From an uncultured Mesorhizobium sp. (GTDB lineage: Bacteria > Pseudomonadota > Alphaproteobacteria > Rhizobiales > Rhizobiaceae): a stretch of DNA of 9,054 bases. The position numbers were made by a program, and so were the translations under genes. Location of the stretch: NCBI GenBank assembly GCA_950071955.1, contig CATMOC010000118.1, forward strand, positions 1-9,054, read 5' to 3'. Below are positions 1 through 6,700 of the stretch, piece after piece. The notes beneath the pieces were generated by a model, which was not told where the DNA came from, made no database searches, and saw nothing but the letters and a program-made list of their open reading frames with translations. The first letter of the stretch is position 1, and each line of letters opens with the position of its first letter.

Positions 1-579
1 GAGCGCGCGCGGCTGGCGCTGGCGCTGATCACGCGCGATGCGCCGCACCTGCTGATCCTCGACGAGCCGACCAACCATCTCGACATCGACAGCCGCGAAT
101 CCCTCATCCATGCGCTCAACGATTACCCCGGTGCGGTCATCCTGATCTCGCACGACCGGCACCTGATCGAGGCGACGGCCGACCGGCTGTGGCTGGTTAA
201 GGACGGCACGGTGGCGCCCTACGAGGGCGACCTCTCCGACTATCGCAGCCAGATCACCGGCGGGGCGGCGGACAGGCGCGAGAAGCGCGAAACGGACAAG
301 GCCTCAAAGGCGGACAAGCGCCGGGAGGCCGCCGCCCGCCGCGCGGCGATGGAGCCGGTCGCCAAGCAGGTCCGCGCCACGGAGGGGTTGATCGATCGCA
401 CGCGCAAGAAGCTCGACGGCGTGGAGGACGAGCTTGCAAACCCGGCGCTCTACGAGAAAGATCCCAAGAGGGCGACGAGGCTCGCCAGGGAGCGCTCGGA
501 ACTCGCGGCCGCGCTGGCGCGGCACGAGGAGACCTGGCTGCAGCTCTCCGCCGAATACGAGGAGGGGATCGCCGAATGA
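1..579 (+). CDS. ABC-F family ATPase, YheS-like, C-terminal part (5' end outside window)
   Basis: This is the last 192 codons of an ABC-F protein, a soluble ATPase family with two ABC domains and no membrane domain; characterised members act on the ribosome. The visible part begins just after the ABC signature of the second domain (ERARLALAL). It holds Walker B plus the D-loop (LLILDEPTNHLD, visible residues 17-28) and the H-loop (ISHDR, His51). After the ABC fold comes a long charged, probably coiled-coil C-terminal extension from about residue 90 to the end, rich in Arg, Lys, Glu and Ala. The junction YEGDLSDY and the tail pattern (basic segment, then a helix hairpin with ELANPALYEKDP and a Trp near the end) resemble E. 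coli YheS more than EttA or YbiT; this is a judgement from memory. The frame is open to the left edge, so only the 3' end is present. The stop codon overlaps the next gene by 4 nt (ATGA), suggesting co-transcription and translational coupling. The exact ribosomal function is unknown. Confidence 0.93.
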   Translation, partial: ERARLALALITRDAPHLLILDEPTNHLDIDSRESLIHALNDYPGAVILISHDRHLIEATADRLWLVKDGTVAPYEGDLSDYRSQITGGAADRREKRETDKASKADKRREAAARRAAMEPVAKQVRATEGLIDRTRKKLDGVEDELANPALYEKDPKRATRLARERSELAAALARHEETWLQLSAEYEEGIAE

Positions 580-1382
580 GCATCAGGGCCGCAACGCATG
601 GCGAGATCAGGGTCGTCACGATCGACCGGCCCGAGGCGCGCAACGCCGTCGATCCGGAAATGGCGACACAGCTGTTCGCCGAGTTCGTGGCATTCGATCG
701 CGACCCCGCGCTCAAGGTGGCCATCCTCGCCGGCATCCCGGGCGCCTTCTGCGCCGGCTTCGACCTGAAACGCGCGGCGGGCGGAATGGACGAGACCTGG
801 TATGCCGAGCACGATCTCGACGCGAGCTTCGACGGACATGGCGACCAGCCGCGGAAGGGACCGATGGGGCCGACCCGGCTGTCGCTTTCCAAGCCCGTTA
901 TCGCCGCCGTCTCCGGACCGGCCGTCGCGGGCGGCATGGAACTGGCGCTCTGGTGCGACATGCGGATAATCGAGCGTTCGGCCTACATGGGCGTCTACTG
1001 CCGCCGCTGGGGCGTGCCGCTGATCGACGGCGGCACGGTCAGGCTTCCGCGCATCGTCGGGCACGGTCGCGCCATGGATCTGATTCTCACCGGAAGGCAG
1101 GTCGAGGCCGAGGAGTGCCTCGCCATCGGCCTCGCCAACCGGCTCTGCGACGAAGGCGCCGCGCTGGAGGCAGCACTCGAACTCGCCGAGCAGATCAGCC
1201 GCTTTCCGCAGTCCTGCATGCGCGCCGATCGAAGGTCGGCCATCGAGCAGTGGTCGCTCGACGTTCCGCATGCGCTGGCCAACGAATGGAAGAGCGCCGA
1301 AACCTTTCGGGCGGAGGGCAGCAAGGGCGCCGCGCGGTTCGCATCCGGCAAGGGGCGGTCCGGCGACTTTTCCGAGATCTGA
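576..1382 (+). CDS. Crotonase-superfamily protein (enoyl-CoA hydratase/isomerase-like)
   Basis: This 268-residue protein has normal crotonase length. Visible family marks are the N-terminal IDRPEARNAVD, the first oxyanion-hole segment FCAGFDL (58-64), the second oxyanion-hole segment GPAVAGGMELALWCD (114-128) and the later DGGTVRLPRIVG (151-162). Such enzymes bind acyl-CoA thioesters and stabilise an enolate. Glu122 matches the first catalytic Glu of rat mitochondrial hydratase (Glu144). The position of the second catalytic Glu (Glu164) is Cys142, in the segment VYCRRWGVPLIDGGT. That segment is, from memory, typical of a whole subfamily annotated simply as enoyl-CoA hydratase. Standard hydration of 2-enoyl-CoA is therefore uncertain, and an isomerase, hydrolase or other crotonase reaction is possible. 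The ATG lies in the stop codon of the ABC-F gene, with AGGAGG at 560-565 and a 10-nt spacer, which fixes the start. No beta-oxidation partner is visible, so the substrate cannot be inferred. Confidence 0.9.
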   Translation: MSIRAATHGEIRVVTIDRPEARNAVDPEMATQLFAEFVAFDRDPALKVAILAGIPGAFCAGFDLKRAAGGMDETWYAEHDLDASFDGHGDQPRKGPMGPTRLSLSKPVIAAVSGPAVAGGMELALWCDMRIIERSAYMGVYCRRWGVPLIDGGTVRLPRIVGHGRAMDLILTGRQVEAEECLAIGLANRLCDEGAALEAALELAEQISRFPQSCMRADRRSAIEQWSLDVPHALANEWKSAETFRAEGSKGAARFASGKGRSGDFSEI

Positions 1383-1398
1383 GGTGCCGGGGGACCGC

Positions 1399-1414
1399 AG
1401 GCACGCATGTGCCT
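1399..1414. terminator. Hairpin in convergent gap, possible bidirectional terminator
   Basis: AGGCAC-GCAT-GTGCCT is a perfect 6-bp inverted repeat with a 4-nt loop. It lies in the 33-nt gap between the crotonase stop and the stop of the opposing membrane-protein gene, one base from the latter. The placement suits transcription termination in both directions. There is no uninterrupted T-run directly after the stem on either strand (the + strand continues into a C/T-rich stretch), so an intrinsic terminator is only a possibility. Confidence 0.4.
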
Positions 1415-1415
1415 A

Positions 1416-2057
1416 CTACTCCTGCTCCTTTTCCTTCCCCTTCTCTTTGTCGGTCTCCGCTCCCCTGCCCCACTTCGGCTGCTCGGCCGCCACCTTGCGG
1501 TTGAGGATGCGCCGGCGGCGGAACATCGCCACGAATCCGACAAGGCCGACGAGGATGAGAATGTAGCCGATGGGAACGGCACGTGCGTCGAGGTCGAAAG
1601 CTCCCGCGTTCAGGATCAGGCTGACGCGGACGAGCGGAAGCTCTTCGACGTCCGCCCGTTCAACGGTGAAGACGTAGTTCTCGTCGCCGTCGACCGGATC
1701 GATGGTGGCCACGTCGGCGCGGTAGACAATGCCGCCCTGAGGGCTCGCGGCCTTCGACGCGGCGTTCTCGAAGGAAACCGGGGCGACGAGGACGGTCCGC
1801 CCGTCCGTGATCGCGGTTATCGTCAGGACCGCCGTTCCCTCCTCCGTCGTGAACGGCGTCGAGGTCTGCATCTCCACCGCGACGCTCACCGGCGCCTCGG
1901 AGGGCGCGAGGGCGACTTCGGCCGGGGTGAAGCCGCTGCCCTGCCCGAACACCGGGAAGATGCCGATCTCGTATCCGCTGACGTTCCTGACCGCCCAGGG
2001 ATAGCCGACCCCCAGTGCGAGGCCGGCAAGAAGGATGATCAGGAAGAAGAAGCGCAT
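1416..2057 (-). CDS. Unrecognised two-pass membrane protein with periplasmic beta-rich domain
   Basis: I do not recognise this 213-residue protein as a named family. It starts with a short basic N-terminus and a hydrophobic segment (about 4-22, MRFFFLIILLAGLALGVG), without a clear signal-peptidase site, so it is probably an anchor. Residues 23-160 are polar and rich in Val, Thr and Ala, with alternating patterns that suggest beta strands. A second hydrophobic segment (about 162-179) is followed directly by RRRR (180-183), so by the positive-inside rule both ends should be cytoplasmic and the central domain periplasmic. The tail is highly charged (EKGKEKEQE). The ATG was chosen because the hydrophobic segment begins right after it; the frame continues upstream but there overlaps holC as a shadow. 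The Shine-Dalgarno sequence is weak. The gene lies 112 nt downstream of holC on the same strand and may be the last gene of a pepA-holC transcription unit. Function unknown. Confidence 0.75.
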   Translation of the reverse strand: MRFFFLIILLAGLALGVGYPWAVRNVSGYEIGIFPVFGQGSGFTPAEVALAPSEAPVSVAVEMQTSTPFTTEEGTAVLTITAITDGRTVLVAPVSFENAASKAASPQGGIVYRADVATIDPVDGDENYVFTVERADVEELPLVRVSLILNAGAFDLDARAVPIGYILILVGLVGFVAMFRRRRILNRKVAAEQPKWGRGAETDKEKGKEKEQE

Positions 2058-2130
2058 GCTTGGCAGTCCGTTCTTGCGGCCATCGCGTCGACGAGCGATT
2101 TGGCACGCACCCGAGGCGATGTCCAGAAAT

Positions 2131-2145
2131 GGCCGCGCGGCGGCC
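2131..2145. terminator. GC-rich hairpin between holC and the membrane-protein gene
   Basis: GGCCGC-GCG-GCGGCC forms a perfect 6-bp stem with a 3-nt loop, about 25 nt downstream of the holC stop. On the - strand it is flanked by AAA and TTT, which can extend the stem past one mismatch, but no long T-run follows. It could be an attenuating or partial terminator or a 3' stabilising hairpin, or chance in GC-rich DNA. The rest of the 112-nt gap 2058-2169 shows nothing I can name. Confidence 0.2.
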
Positions 2146-2169
2146 CTTTGAGTTCCGTCCGGGAGAGCT

Positions 2170-2619
2170 CTACGCCTTCCGCTGCCACCGGCGATCCGGC
2201 GTCTGCTGCCAATACGTTGCCTGGTGCCCGGCGGATCGCACGGCACGCCAGTCGTCGCGCGCCAGCGCGACCTGCGCTTCGTCATGTCCATCGAACATGA
2301 AGACGGCGCGCTGATAATCGTCGAGCGCCGGCGCACGGGCGCCGTCGACGATGAAGCGGATATCAGCAGCGTTGGGATTTCCGCTGCCGGTCGTGAGGAG
2401 AACGGGCTGCTCCGCGGCATGCGGATCGCGATCGGTGCCGTGCGCGACGAAGGAATCGTCGCGAAACGTCCACAAGTGCTGGTCGAGCGAGTCCCGGCGC
2501 TCCTCGCTGCCGGTCTGCACGACCGCCCGCCAGTCGCGCGCCAGCGAGCGCTCGAGGAGCGGCGGAAGCGCATCCTCGAGCGTCGATTCTGTCAGGTGAT
2601 AGAAGAGGATTTCGGTCAC
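2170..2619 (-). CDS. holC: DNA polymerase III chi subunit
   Basis: Chi is a small accessory subunit of the DNA polymerase III clamp-loader complex; in E. coli it links the complex to single-stranded DNA-binding protein. The 149-residue product has the expected length and pattern: an N-terminal FYHL, a Leu-rich helix ([13 protein letters not shown]), [16 protein letters not shown], then [12 protein letters not shown], a central [19 protein letters not shown] and a C-terminal tail [10 protein letters not shown]. The start is GTG at 2619-2617, overlapping the pepA stop as GTGA, so translation is probably coupled to pepA. A longer reading from an upstream Met would run through pepA out of frame and is rejected. 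The pepA-holC order is, from memory, common in alphaproteobacteria. Confidence 0.9.
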   Translation of the reverse strand: MTEILFYHLTESTLEDALPPLLERSLARDWRAVVQTGSEERRDSLDQHLWTFRDDSFVAHGTDRDPHAAEQPVLLTTGSGNPNAADIRFIVDGARAPALDDYQRAVFMFDGHDEAQVALARDDWRAVRSAGHQATYWQQTPDRRWQRKA

Positions 2620-4124
2620 GCCTCGTAGTGGTCCCTGACCAGTCGGTCGAGCAGACGGACGCCGAAGCCCGATCCCCAGGACTGGTTTATGTCGTTCGCC
2701 TGCGATCCCATCGCAGTGCCCGCGACGTCGAGATGCGCCCAGGGCGTCTCCTTCACGAAGCGCTGCAGGAACTGTGCGGCGGTAATGGCGCCGCCGTACC
2801 GTCCGCCGATGTTCTTCATGTCGGCGTTCTTCGAATCCAGCAGCTTGTCGTATTCCGGCCCCAGCGGCATGCGCCACACCTTCTCGCCGGTCGCGTGGCC
2901 CGCCGCAAATAGCCGCTGCGCGAGACCGTCGTCGTTGGAGAACAGCCCGGCATGCCCCTGCCCGAGCGCGACCATGATCGCACCCGTCAGCGTGGCGAGG
3001 TCGACGACGAAGCCCGGCTTGAAGCGGTCGTTGCAGTACCAGAGCGCATCCGCCAGCACGAGGCGGCCTTCCGCATCGGTGTTGAGCACTTCGATGGTCT
3101 GGCCGGACATCGAGGTGACGATGTCGCCCGGACGCTGCGCGTGCCCGTCGACCGAATTTTCGACAAGGCCGATGATCCCGATCACGTTCGCCTTGGCCTT
3201 GCGCGCGGCAAGGACGTGCATGAGGCCGGTCACGGCGGCGGCACCGCCCATGTCGCCCTTCATGTCTTCCATGCCCGATGCAGGCTTCATCGAGTTTCCG
3301 CCGGTGTCGAAGGTCACGCCCTTGCCGACGAAGGCGATCGGCTGATCCTTCCCCTTGCCGCCGTTCCAGTGCATCACCACCAGCCGCGCACCGCGAGGCG
3401 ACCCCTGCGCGACGCCCAGTAGCGCGCCCATACCGAGCTTCTTCATCTCCTTCTCGGCGAGGATCTCGACCTTGACGCCAAGGTCCTCGAGTGTCTTCGC
3501 CCGGTCGGCGAACTCGACGGGACCAAGGATGTTCGCCGGTTCGTTGACCAGATCGCGGGCGAGACAGACGCCCGCTGCCACCGCTTCCACGTCCGCGAAG
3601 GCCTTCTTGGTCCGCGACGGATCGGCGCAGTGGATCGTCAGCTTGGCGATCTTCGCCTTACTCTCGGTCTCCTCGTCCCTATCCTTGCCGTTCTTCCTGG
3701 TCTTGTACTTGTCGAAGGCGTAGGAGCGGAGCAGGAATCCGAGCGCGAAGGCCGCCGCCGCATCGCCGTCGGGGGCCCCGCCCGGCAGATCCAGCAGGAG
3801 CGCCGCCTGATCGGTCTTCTGGACCATCGCGCAGGCAACACCGCCGAGCTTGATCCACGCCTGCTCGTCCAGCTTGTCGACCTGTCCGACGCCGACGACG
3901 CAGAACCGATCCGCCTGCGCTCCCTCGGGCGCCCAGACTTCCAAGCGCGCGGCCATCTTGCCAGTGAATTTGGCCGCGCCGGCCGCACGCATCACGGCTC
4001 CGGATGGGTCGATCGAGCCAGCGGCATCGCCCAGACCGCCTTCGTCGGCCATGAGGAGCACGACGGTGCCGGATTTCGGCGCGGCGGTCAGTTTCGCAAA
4101 AGCAATCGAAGGAGGTTTATGCAT
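2616..4124 (-). CDS. pepA: Leucyl aminopeptidase (M17 family, cytosol aminopeptidase)
   Basis: The 502-residue product has full family length and two domains: a variable N-terminal domain (about 1-160) and the catalytic domain (about 170-502). All metal ligands and catalytic residues seen in E. coli PepA are present with a shift of two: Lys268, Asp273, Asp291, Asp350 and Glu352 for the two metal ions, Lys280 and Arg354 for catalysis (motifs [10 protein letters not shown] and NTDAEGRL). It should remove N-terminal residues, Leu preferred, from peptides in the cytoplasm; E. coli PepA also binds DNA, which cannot be judged here. Asn277 replaces the usual Ile in the GGISIK-type loop. A charged linker, [16 protein letters not shown] (141-156), separates the domains. 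The ATG at 4124 has GGGA a few nt upstream. It is transcribed divergently from lptF and overlaps holC by 4 nt. Confidence 0.96.
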   Translation of the reverse strand: MHKPPSIAFAKLTAAPKSGTVVLLMADEGGLGDAAGSIDPSGAVMRAAGAAKFTGKMAARLEVWAPEGAQADRFCVVGVGQVDKLDEQAWIKLGGVACAMVQKTDQAALLLDLPGGAPDGDAAAAFALGFLLRSYAFDKYKTRKNGKDRDEETESKAKIAKLTIHCADPSRTKKAFADVEAVAAGVCLARDLVNEPANILGPVEFADRAKTLEDLGVKVEILAEKEMKKLGMGALLGVAQGSPRGARLVVMHWNGGKGKDQPIAFVGKGVTFDTGGNSMKPASGMEDMKGDMGGAAAVTGLMHVLAARKAKANVIGIIGLVENSVDGHAQRPGDIVTSMSGQTIEVLNTDAEGRLVLADALWYCNDRFKPGFVVDLATLTGAIMVALGQGHAGLFSNDDGLAQRLFAAGHATGEKVWRMPLGPEYDKLLDSKNADMKNIGGRYGGAITAAQFLQRFVKETPWAHLDVAGTAMGSQANDINQSWGSGFGVRLLDRLVRDHYEA

Positions 4125-4166
4125 GTCATCCCGGTTCTGTTCGAGGTGAATTGGAGATCGAACACA

Positions 4167-4195
4167 TATCTAGATCAGCGAGAAGGCCTCGTGAA
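4167..4195 (-). promoter_or_regulatory. Candidate housekeeping sigma promoter for pepA-holC
   Basis: On the - strand TTCACG (4195-4190) and TAGATA (4172-4167) are separated by exactly 17 nt. They match the TTGACA/TATAAT scheme only partly (4 of 6 and 3 of 6). The -10 element lies 42 nt upstream of the pepA ATG, giving a plausible short 5' leader. The call rests on spacing, AT-richness and position, and is tentative. Confidence 0.33.
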
Positions 4196-4228
4196 CCTGA
4201 TTGTGATCGCATTTGCCTCCACGATCGC

Positions 4229-4244
4229 TTAACTCCGCCTTAAC
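4229..4244 (+). promoter_or_regulatory. CtrA-type binding site (TTAA-N7-TTAAC)
   Basis: The sequence TTAACTCCGCCTTAAC is a perfect match to the full consensus TTAA-N7-TTAAC of CtrA, the response regulator that controls cell-cycle genes in Caulobacter and, with a related motif, in rhizobia. It also reads as two TTAAC half-sites 11 bp apart, about one helical turn. It lies 172 nt upstream of the lptF ATG and 105 nt upstream of the pepA ATG, in non-coding DNA where a regulatory site is expected. In the lptF direction, a T-rich stretch (4260-4266) about 16 nt further on could act as a weak -10. Binding and target direction are inferred. Confidence 0.55.
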
Positions 4245-4394
4245 CCTGCTTCTTTGCCCTTTTTTAGCCCTGCTGACCCATCATGGATGCGGTCGGGACG
4301 AAAGAATTCTGAACGCAGACGAAAGAGCGAGCGGTTGTAACGCCGGCCTCGTATGGATAGCCTGCCTGGCGCATCGGAGCGAAGGGCTAGGGAC

Positions 4395-4399
4395 AGGAG
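4395..4399 (+). promoter_or_regulatory. Shine-Dalgarno-like AGGAG upstream of lptF, at unusual distance
   Basis: AGGAG is the only good ribosome-binding match before lptF, but it is 16 nt from the ATG at 4416. It is an ideal 7 nt from an in-frame ATT codon (4407-4409), which would add Ile-His-Pro. ATT starts are rare (E. coli infC is the known case), so the ATG is kept, but this context leaves the start less certain than usual. Confidence 0.35.
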
Positions 4400-4415
4400 C
4401 GCTGGCATTCATCCA

Positions 4416-5615
4416 ATGAAACTCGTCGAGCGATATATCTTCTCCCGTGCGATGAAGGTATCGGCCAGCGCTCTCGCGGTCGCGCTCGGCATAGCGTGGA
4501 CGACGCAGGCGCTCAGCCGCATCAATCTCGTGACCGACAGCGGCCAGACGGCCATGACCTTCTTCGAGGTAGCGACGTTGCTGCTTCCCACGGTCGTCGG
4601 CGTCGTGACGCCGTTCGCCCTGATCATCGGCGTGACACAGACGCTCGCGGCGATGAACCAGGATTCCGAACTCGCGGTCATTTCGGCATCCGGGACGTCG
4701 CGATGGACGATCGTGAAGCCGGTCCTCATTCTTGCGCTCCTTGCCAGCGCGCTCTCGTTCTTCGTCGACAACGCAATAGAACCCGCAGCACGCCAGCGCG
4801 TGCGCGACATCGTCGCCAACGCCAATGCGGACATCCTTGCCTCGGTCATCGAGGAAGGGTCCTTCCGCAAGATCCAGGACGGCCTCTTCGTCCAAGTCTC
4901 GGAGCGCCTCCCGGACGGACGTCTCGGTGGCATCTTCGTGGCGGATTCGCGCACGAAGAACGTCGACCTCGCCTTCTATGCCAAGAACGGGGAGATCTAC
5001 AGCGAAGGCAGCGACCGCGTGCTTTTCATGCGCGACGGCGAGGTTCACCGCAAGACGCCGGGAGGCGACGTCTCTGTCATCAAGTTCGTGTCCTATGCAT
5101 TCGACCTCTCGGAGTTCAAGGCCAAGTCGGACAGCGTCTTCCTGTACCCGAAGGACCGAACCCTCGGATACCTGCTCGAACCCGATCCGGGCGACAACAT
5201 CTACCAGCAGGTGCCGCTTCTCTACGTCGCGGAACTGCACCGGCGGCTTACCGACTGGACCTACTCCATCGTGTTCGCCCTGATCGCCCTCGCCGCCGCG
5301 GGTGACGTGCGATCGCACAGGCAAGCCCGGATACATCCGATGGTCGCCGCAGTCGCCTATGCATTGCTCGTGCGGTGGGAAGGGTATTTTCTCGCCGACA
5401 AGGTGGAGGACAGCCGCGCCTTCATACCGCTCGTCTATGCCGTGCCTCTCGGAAATTCGCTCTTTGCCCTCTACTTCGTCGTCACCGGACGCCTGCTGGA
5501 ACTCCCCGCTTCGTGGGCCGACACTTTGGGCAACCGCGTCGCATCGCTGGGGGCATGGTCCAGGCGCATGATCGGAAGGCTGAATCCGCTGCGGCCGATG
5601 GAGGGCAGACCGTGA
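4416..5615 (+). CDS. lptF: LPS export ABC transporter permease LptF
   Basis: LptF pairs with LptG in the inner membrane; together with two LptB ATPases they extract lipopolysaccharide and pass it to LptC and the periplasmic bridge. The product has 399 residues, somewhat longer than E. coli LptF (366). Three N-terminal membrane segments (about 13-32, 54-80, 99-118), a periplasmic beta-jellyroll domain (about 140-265) and three C-terminal segments (about 281-298, 305-325, 336-357) follow the LptF/G plan. The segment after the second helix (NQDSELAVISASGTSRW, 81-97) matches the coupling helix that contacts LptB. The N-terminus MKLVERYIF is typical of alphaproteobacterial LptF, which is why the ATG at 4416 is preferred over the one at 4353. 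The extra C-terminal tail (about 360-399) is basic. The gene is first of lptF-lptG-lptD and overlaps lptG by 4 nt. Confidence 0.95.
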   Translation: MKLVERYIFSRAMKVSASALAVALGIAWTTQALSRINLVTDSGQTAMTFFEVATLLLPTVVGVVTPFALIIGVTQTLAAMNQDSELAVISASGTSRWTIVKPVLILALLASALSFFVDNAIEPAARQRVRDIVANANADILASVIEEGSFRKIQDGLFVQVSERLPDGRLGGIFVADSRTKNVDLAFYAKNGEIYSEGSDRVLFMRDGEVHRKTPGGDVSVIKFVSYAFDLSEFKAKSDSVFLYPKDRTLGYLLEPDPGDNIYQQVPLLYVAELHRRLTDWTYSIVFALIALAAAGDVRSHRQARIHPMVAAVAYALLVRWEGYFLADKVEDSRAFIPLVYAVPLGNSLFALYFVVTGRLLELPASWADTLGNRVASLGAWSRRMIGRLNPLRPMEGRP

Positions 5616-6700
5616 TCGGCTGGACCCTCGGGCGGTACTTCTTCCGGCGCTACGTGGTGATCACCCTGTGGTTCTTCGCCGGAATCTCCGCTCTCATCTT
5701 CATCATCGACTTCACCGAGCAGGCCAACCGCTTCGGATCGCTCCCTGGCTATTCCCTGGAACTGGGGCTGGCAATGACCGCCCTGCGCATTCCGCTGATC
5801 CTTCAGCAGACGGTGCCGTTCGTTGCGCTGTTTTCGGCAATGGCCACGCTGATCGCCCTGAACCGGAAATACGAACTGGTGATCGCCCGTGCCGCCGGCG
5901 TCTCGGCATGGCAATTCCTGCTGCCCTCCTGTATCGGCGCACTGATGTTCGGGCTGCTGACGATCTTCGTCCTCAATCCGATCGCGCCCCACGGCGTGGC
6001 GCGCACGGAGCTGATCGAGAGCGAACTCCGCTCCGGCCACTCGAACGAGATTTCGGCGTCCTCGGCGCCCTGGTTGCGGCAGAAGACCGATGGCGCCGAG
6101 ACCATCATCGGCGCGCGCGCCGTGCTGGATTCGGGTCTGACGCTTTCGGACGCCGTCTTCATCCAACTCGGCGAGAACGGCGATATTGTCATGCGTCAGG
6201 ATGCCCGGCGGGCCAACCTGACCGACGGATACTGGGAACTCCATGACGTGCGCGTTTCCGTTCCCGGCGAGAAGCCGGTGTCGGTGCAATCGGCGCGCGT
6301 TGCGACGAACCTGCGCCCGGAATTCGTCCAGGAGAAGCTCGCCCGCCCCGAGGCGACTCCGTTTCTCGAACTCGGCGAAAAGATCGAAGTCGCGAAGGCC
6401 TATGGCTACGCCGCAAACGCATTTGCGATGCAATATCACTCGCTTGTCGCAATGCCGGTGCTGCTGGTCGCGATGACGCTCATCGCGGCGACGGTGTCGA
6501 TGCGTTTTGTCAGACTCGGTCAATCGGCCACCCTGATTCTGGGTGGCATCCTCTCGGGGTTTCTGCTTTATGTCGTCACGACTCTGGTCAAGGCGTTCGG
6601 CAGTTCGGGGATCGTGCCGCCGGTCATCGCAGCCTGGATGCCGGTGGTCGTCGCGATGTTCTTCGGGGTGACCTTTCTGCTGTACAAGGAGGACGGTTAG
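5612..6700 (+). CDS. lptG: LPS export ABC transporter permease LptG
   Basis: This is the second permease of the LptB2FG complex, 362 residues, the normal family length. Membrane segments lie at about 13-34, 62-82, 101-121, 277-298, 304-325 and 336-357, with a periplasmic beta-jellyroll between about 130 and 265. The coupling-helix region NRKYELVIARAAGVSAW (84-100) has the expected form, and MIGWTLGRYF is a typical rhizobial LptG beginning. The start is GTG at 5612, inside the lptF stop (GTGA), with GGAGGG at 5600-5605 and a 6-nt spacer. A longer frame from 5375 would overlap lptF and is rejected. The overlap should help produce LptF and LptG in equal amounts. The TAG stop is followed at once by the proposed TTG start of lptD in the same frame. 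Confidence 0.95.
   Translation: MIGWTLGRYFFRRYVVITLWFFAGISALIFIIDFTEQANRFGSLPGYSLELGLAMTALRIPLILQQTVPFVALFSAMATLIALNRKYELVIARAAGVSAWQFLLPSCIGALMFGLLTIFVLNPIAPHGVARTELIESELRSGHSNEISASSAPWLRQKTDGAETIIGARAVLDSGLTLSDAVFIQLGENGDIVMRQDARRANLTDGYWELHDVRVSVPGEKPVSVQSARVATNLRPEFVQEKLARPEATPFLELGEKIEVAKAYGYAANAFAMQYHSLVAMPVLLVAMTLIAATVSMRFVRLGQSATLILGGILSGFLLYVVTTLVKAFGSSGIVPPVIAAWMPVVVAMFFGVTFLLYKEDG
6687..6692 (+). promoter_or_regulatory. Strong ribosome binding site AGGAGG deciding the lptD start
   Basis: A perfect AGGAGG lies inside the last codons of lptG, 8 nt before TTG at 6701, 14 nt before TTG at 6707 and 17 nt before GTG at 6710. The spacing favours TTG 6701, directly after the lptG stop. 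All three choices leave the signal peptide intact. Confidence 0.6.

Larger units (their letters stand above)
4125..4415. other. Divergent intergenic region pepA / lptF
   Basis: These 291 nt separate two divergently transcribed groups and must hold promoters for both. The area 4167-4266 is clearly more AT-rich than the flanking genes. It contains a CtrA-type site (4229-4244), a candidate pepA promoter (4167-4195), the 8-bp palindrome ATCTAGAT (4168-4175), a run of six T at 4260-4265 and two copies of CCCTGCT (4244-4250 and 4268-4274). From 4275 to 4415 I find no confident promoter, RNA gene or small gene, so the lptF start of transcription remains open. The reading frame of lptF stays open upstream to an ATG at 4353, but that extension does not resemble LptF. 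Confidence 0.7.

Noticed and set aside
434..1504. A 356-codon + strand frame across the ABC-F/crotonase junction
   Set aside because: Arg-rich shadow frame overlapping two recognised genes; no family features.
2058..2573. N-terminal extension of the membrane-protein gene up to 2573
   Set aside because: The extension overlaps holC out of frame, is Arg/Ser-rich and would put the membrane anchor in mid-protein. The ATG at 2057 immediately precedes the hydrophobic segment.
4260..4266. Run of six T as an intrinsic terminator
   Set aside because: No hairpin directly upstream and no gene ends here; both flanking genes start away from it.
4335..4363. TTGTAA-N17-TAGCCT as lptF promoter
   Set aside because: The -10 half matches poorly; only the -35 half is suggestive, so it does not justify a feature.
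4353..4415. Upstream ATG for lptF giving 21 extra residues
   Set aside because: No ribosome binding site before it and the added residues do not resemble LptF, which normally begins MKL-ERYIF.
4281..5336. A 351-codon - strand open frame opposite lptF and the intergenic region
   Set aside because: Charged low-complexity product without motifs; shadow of lptF codon bias.
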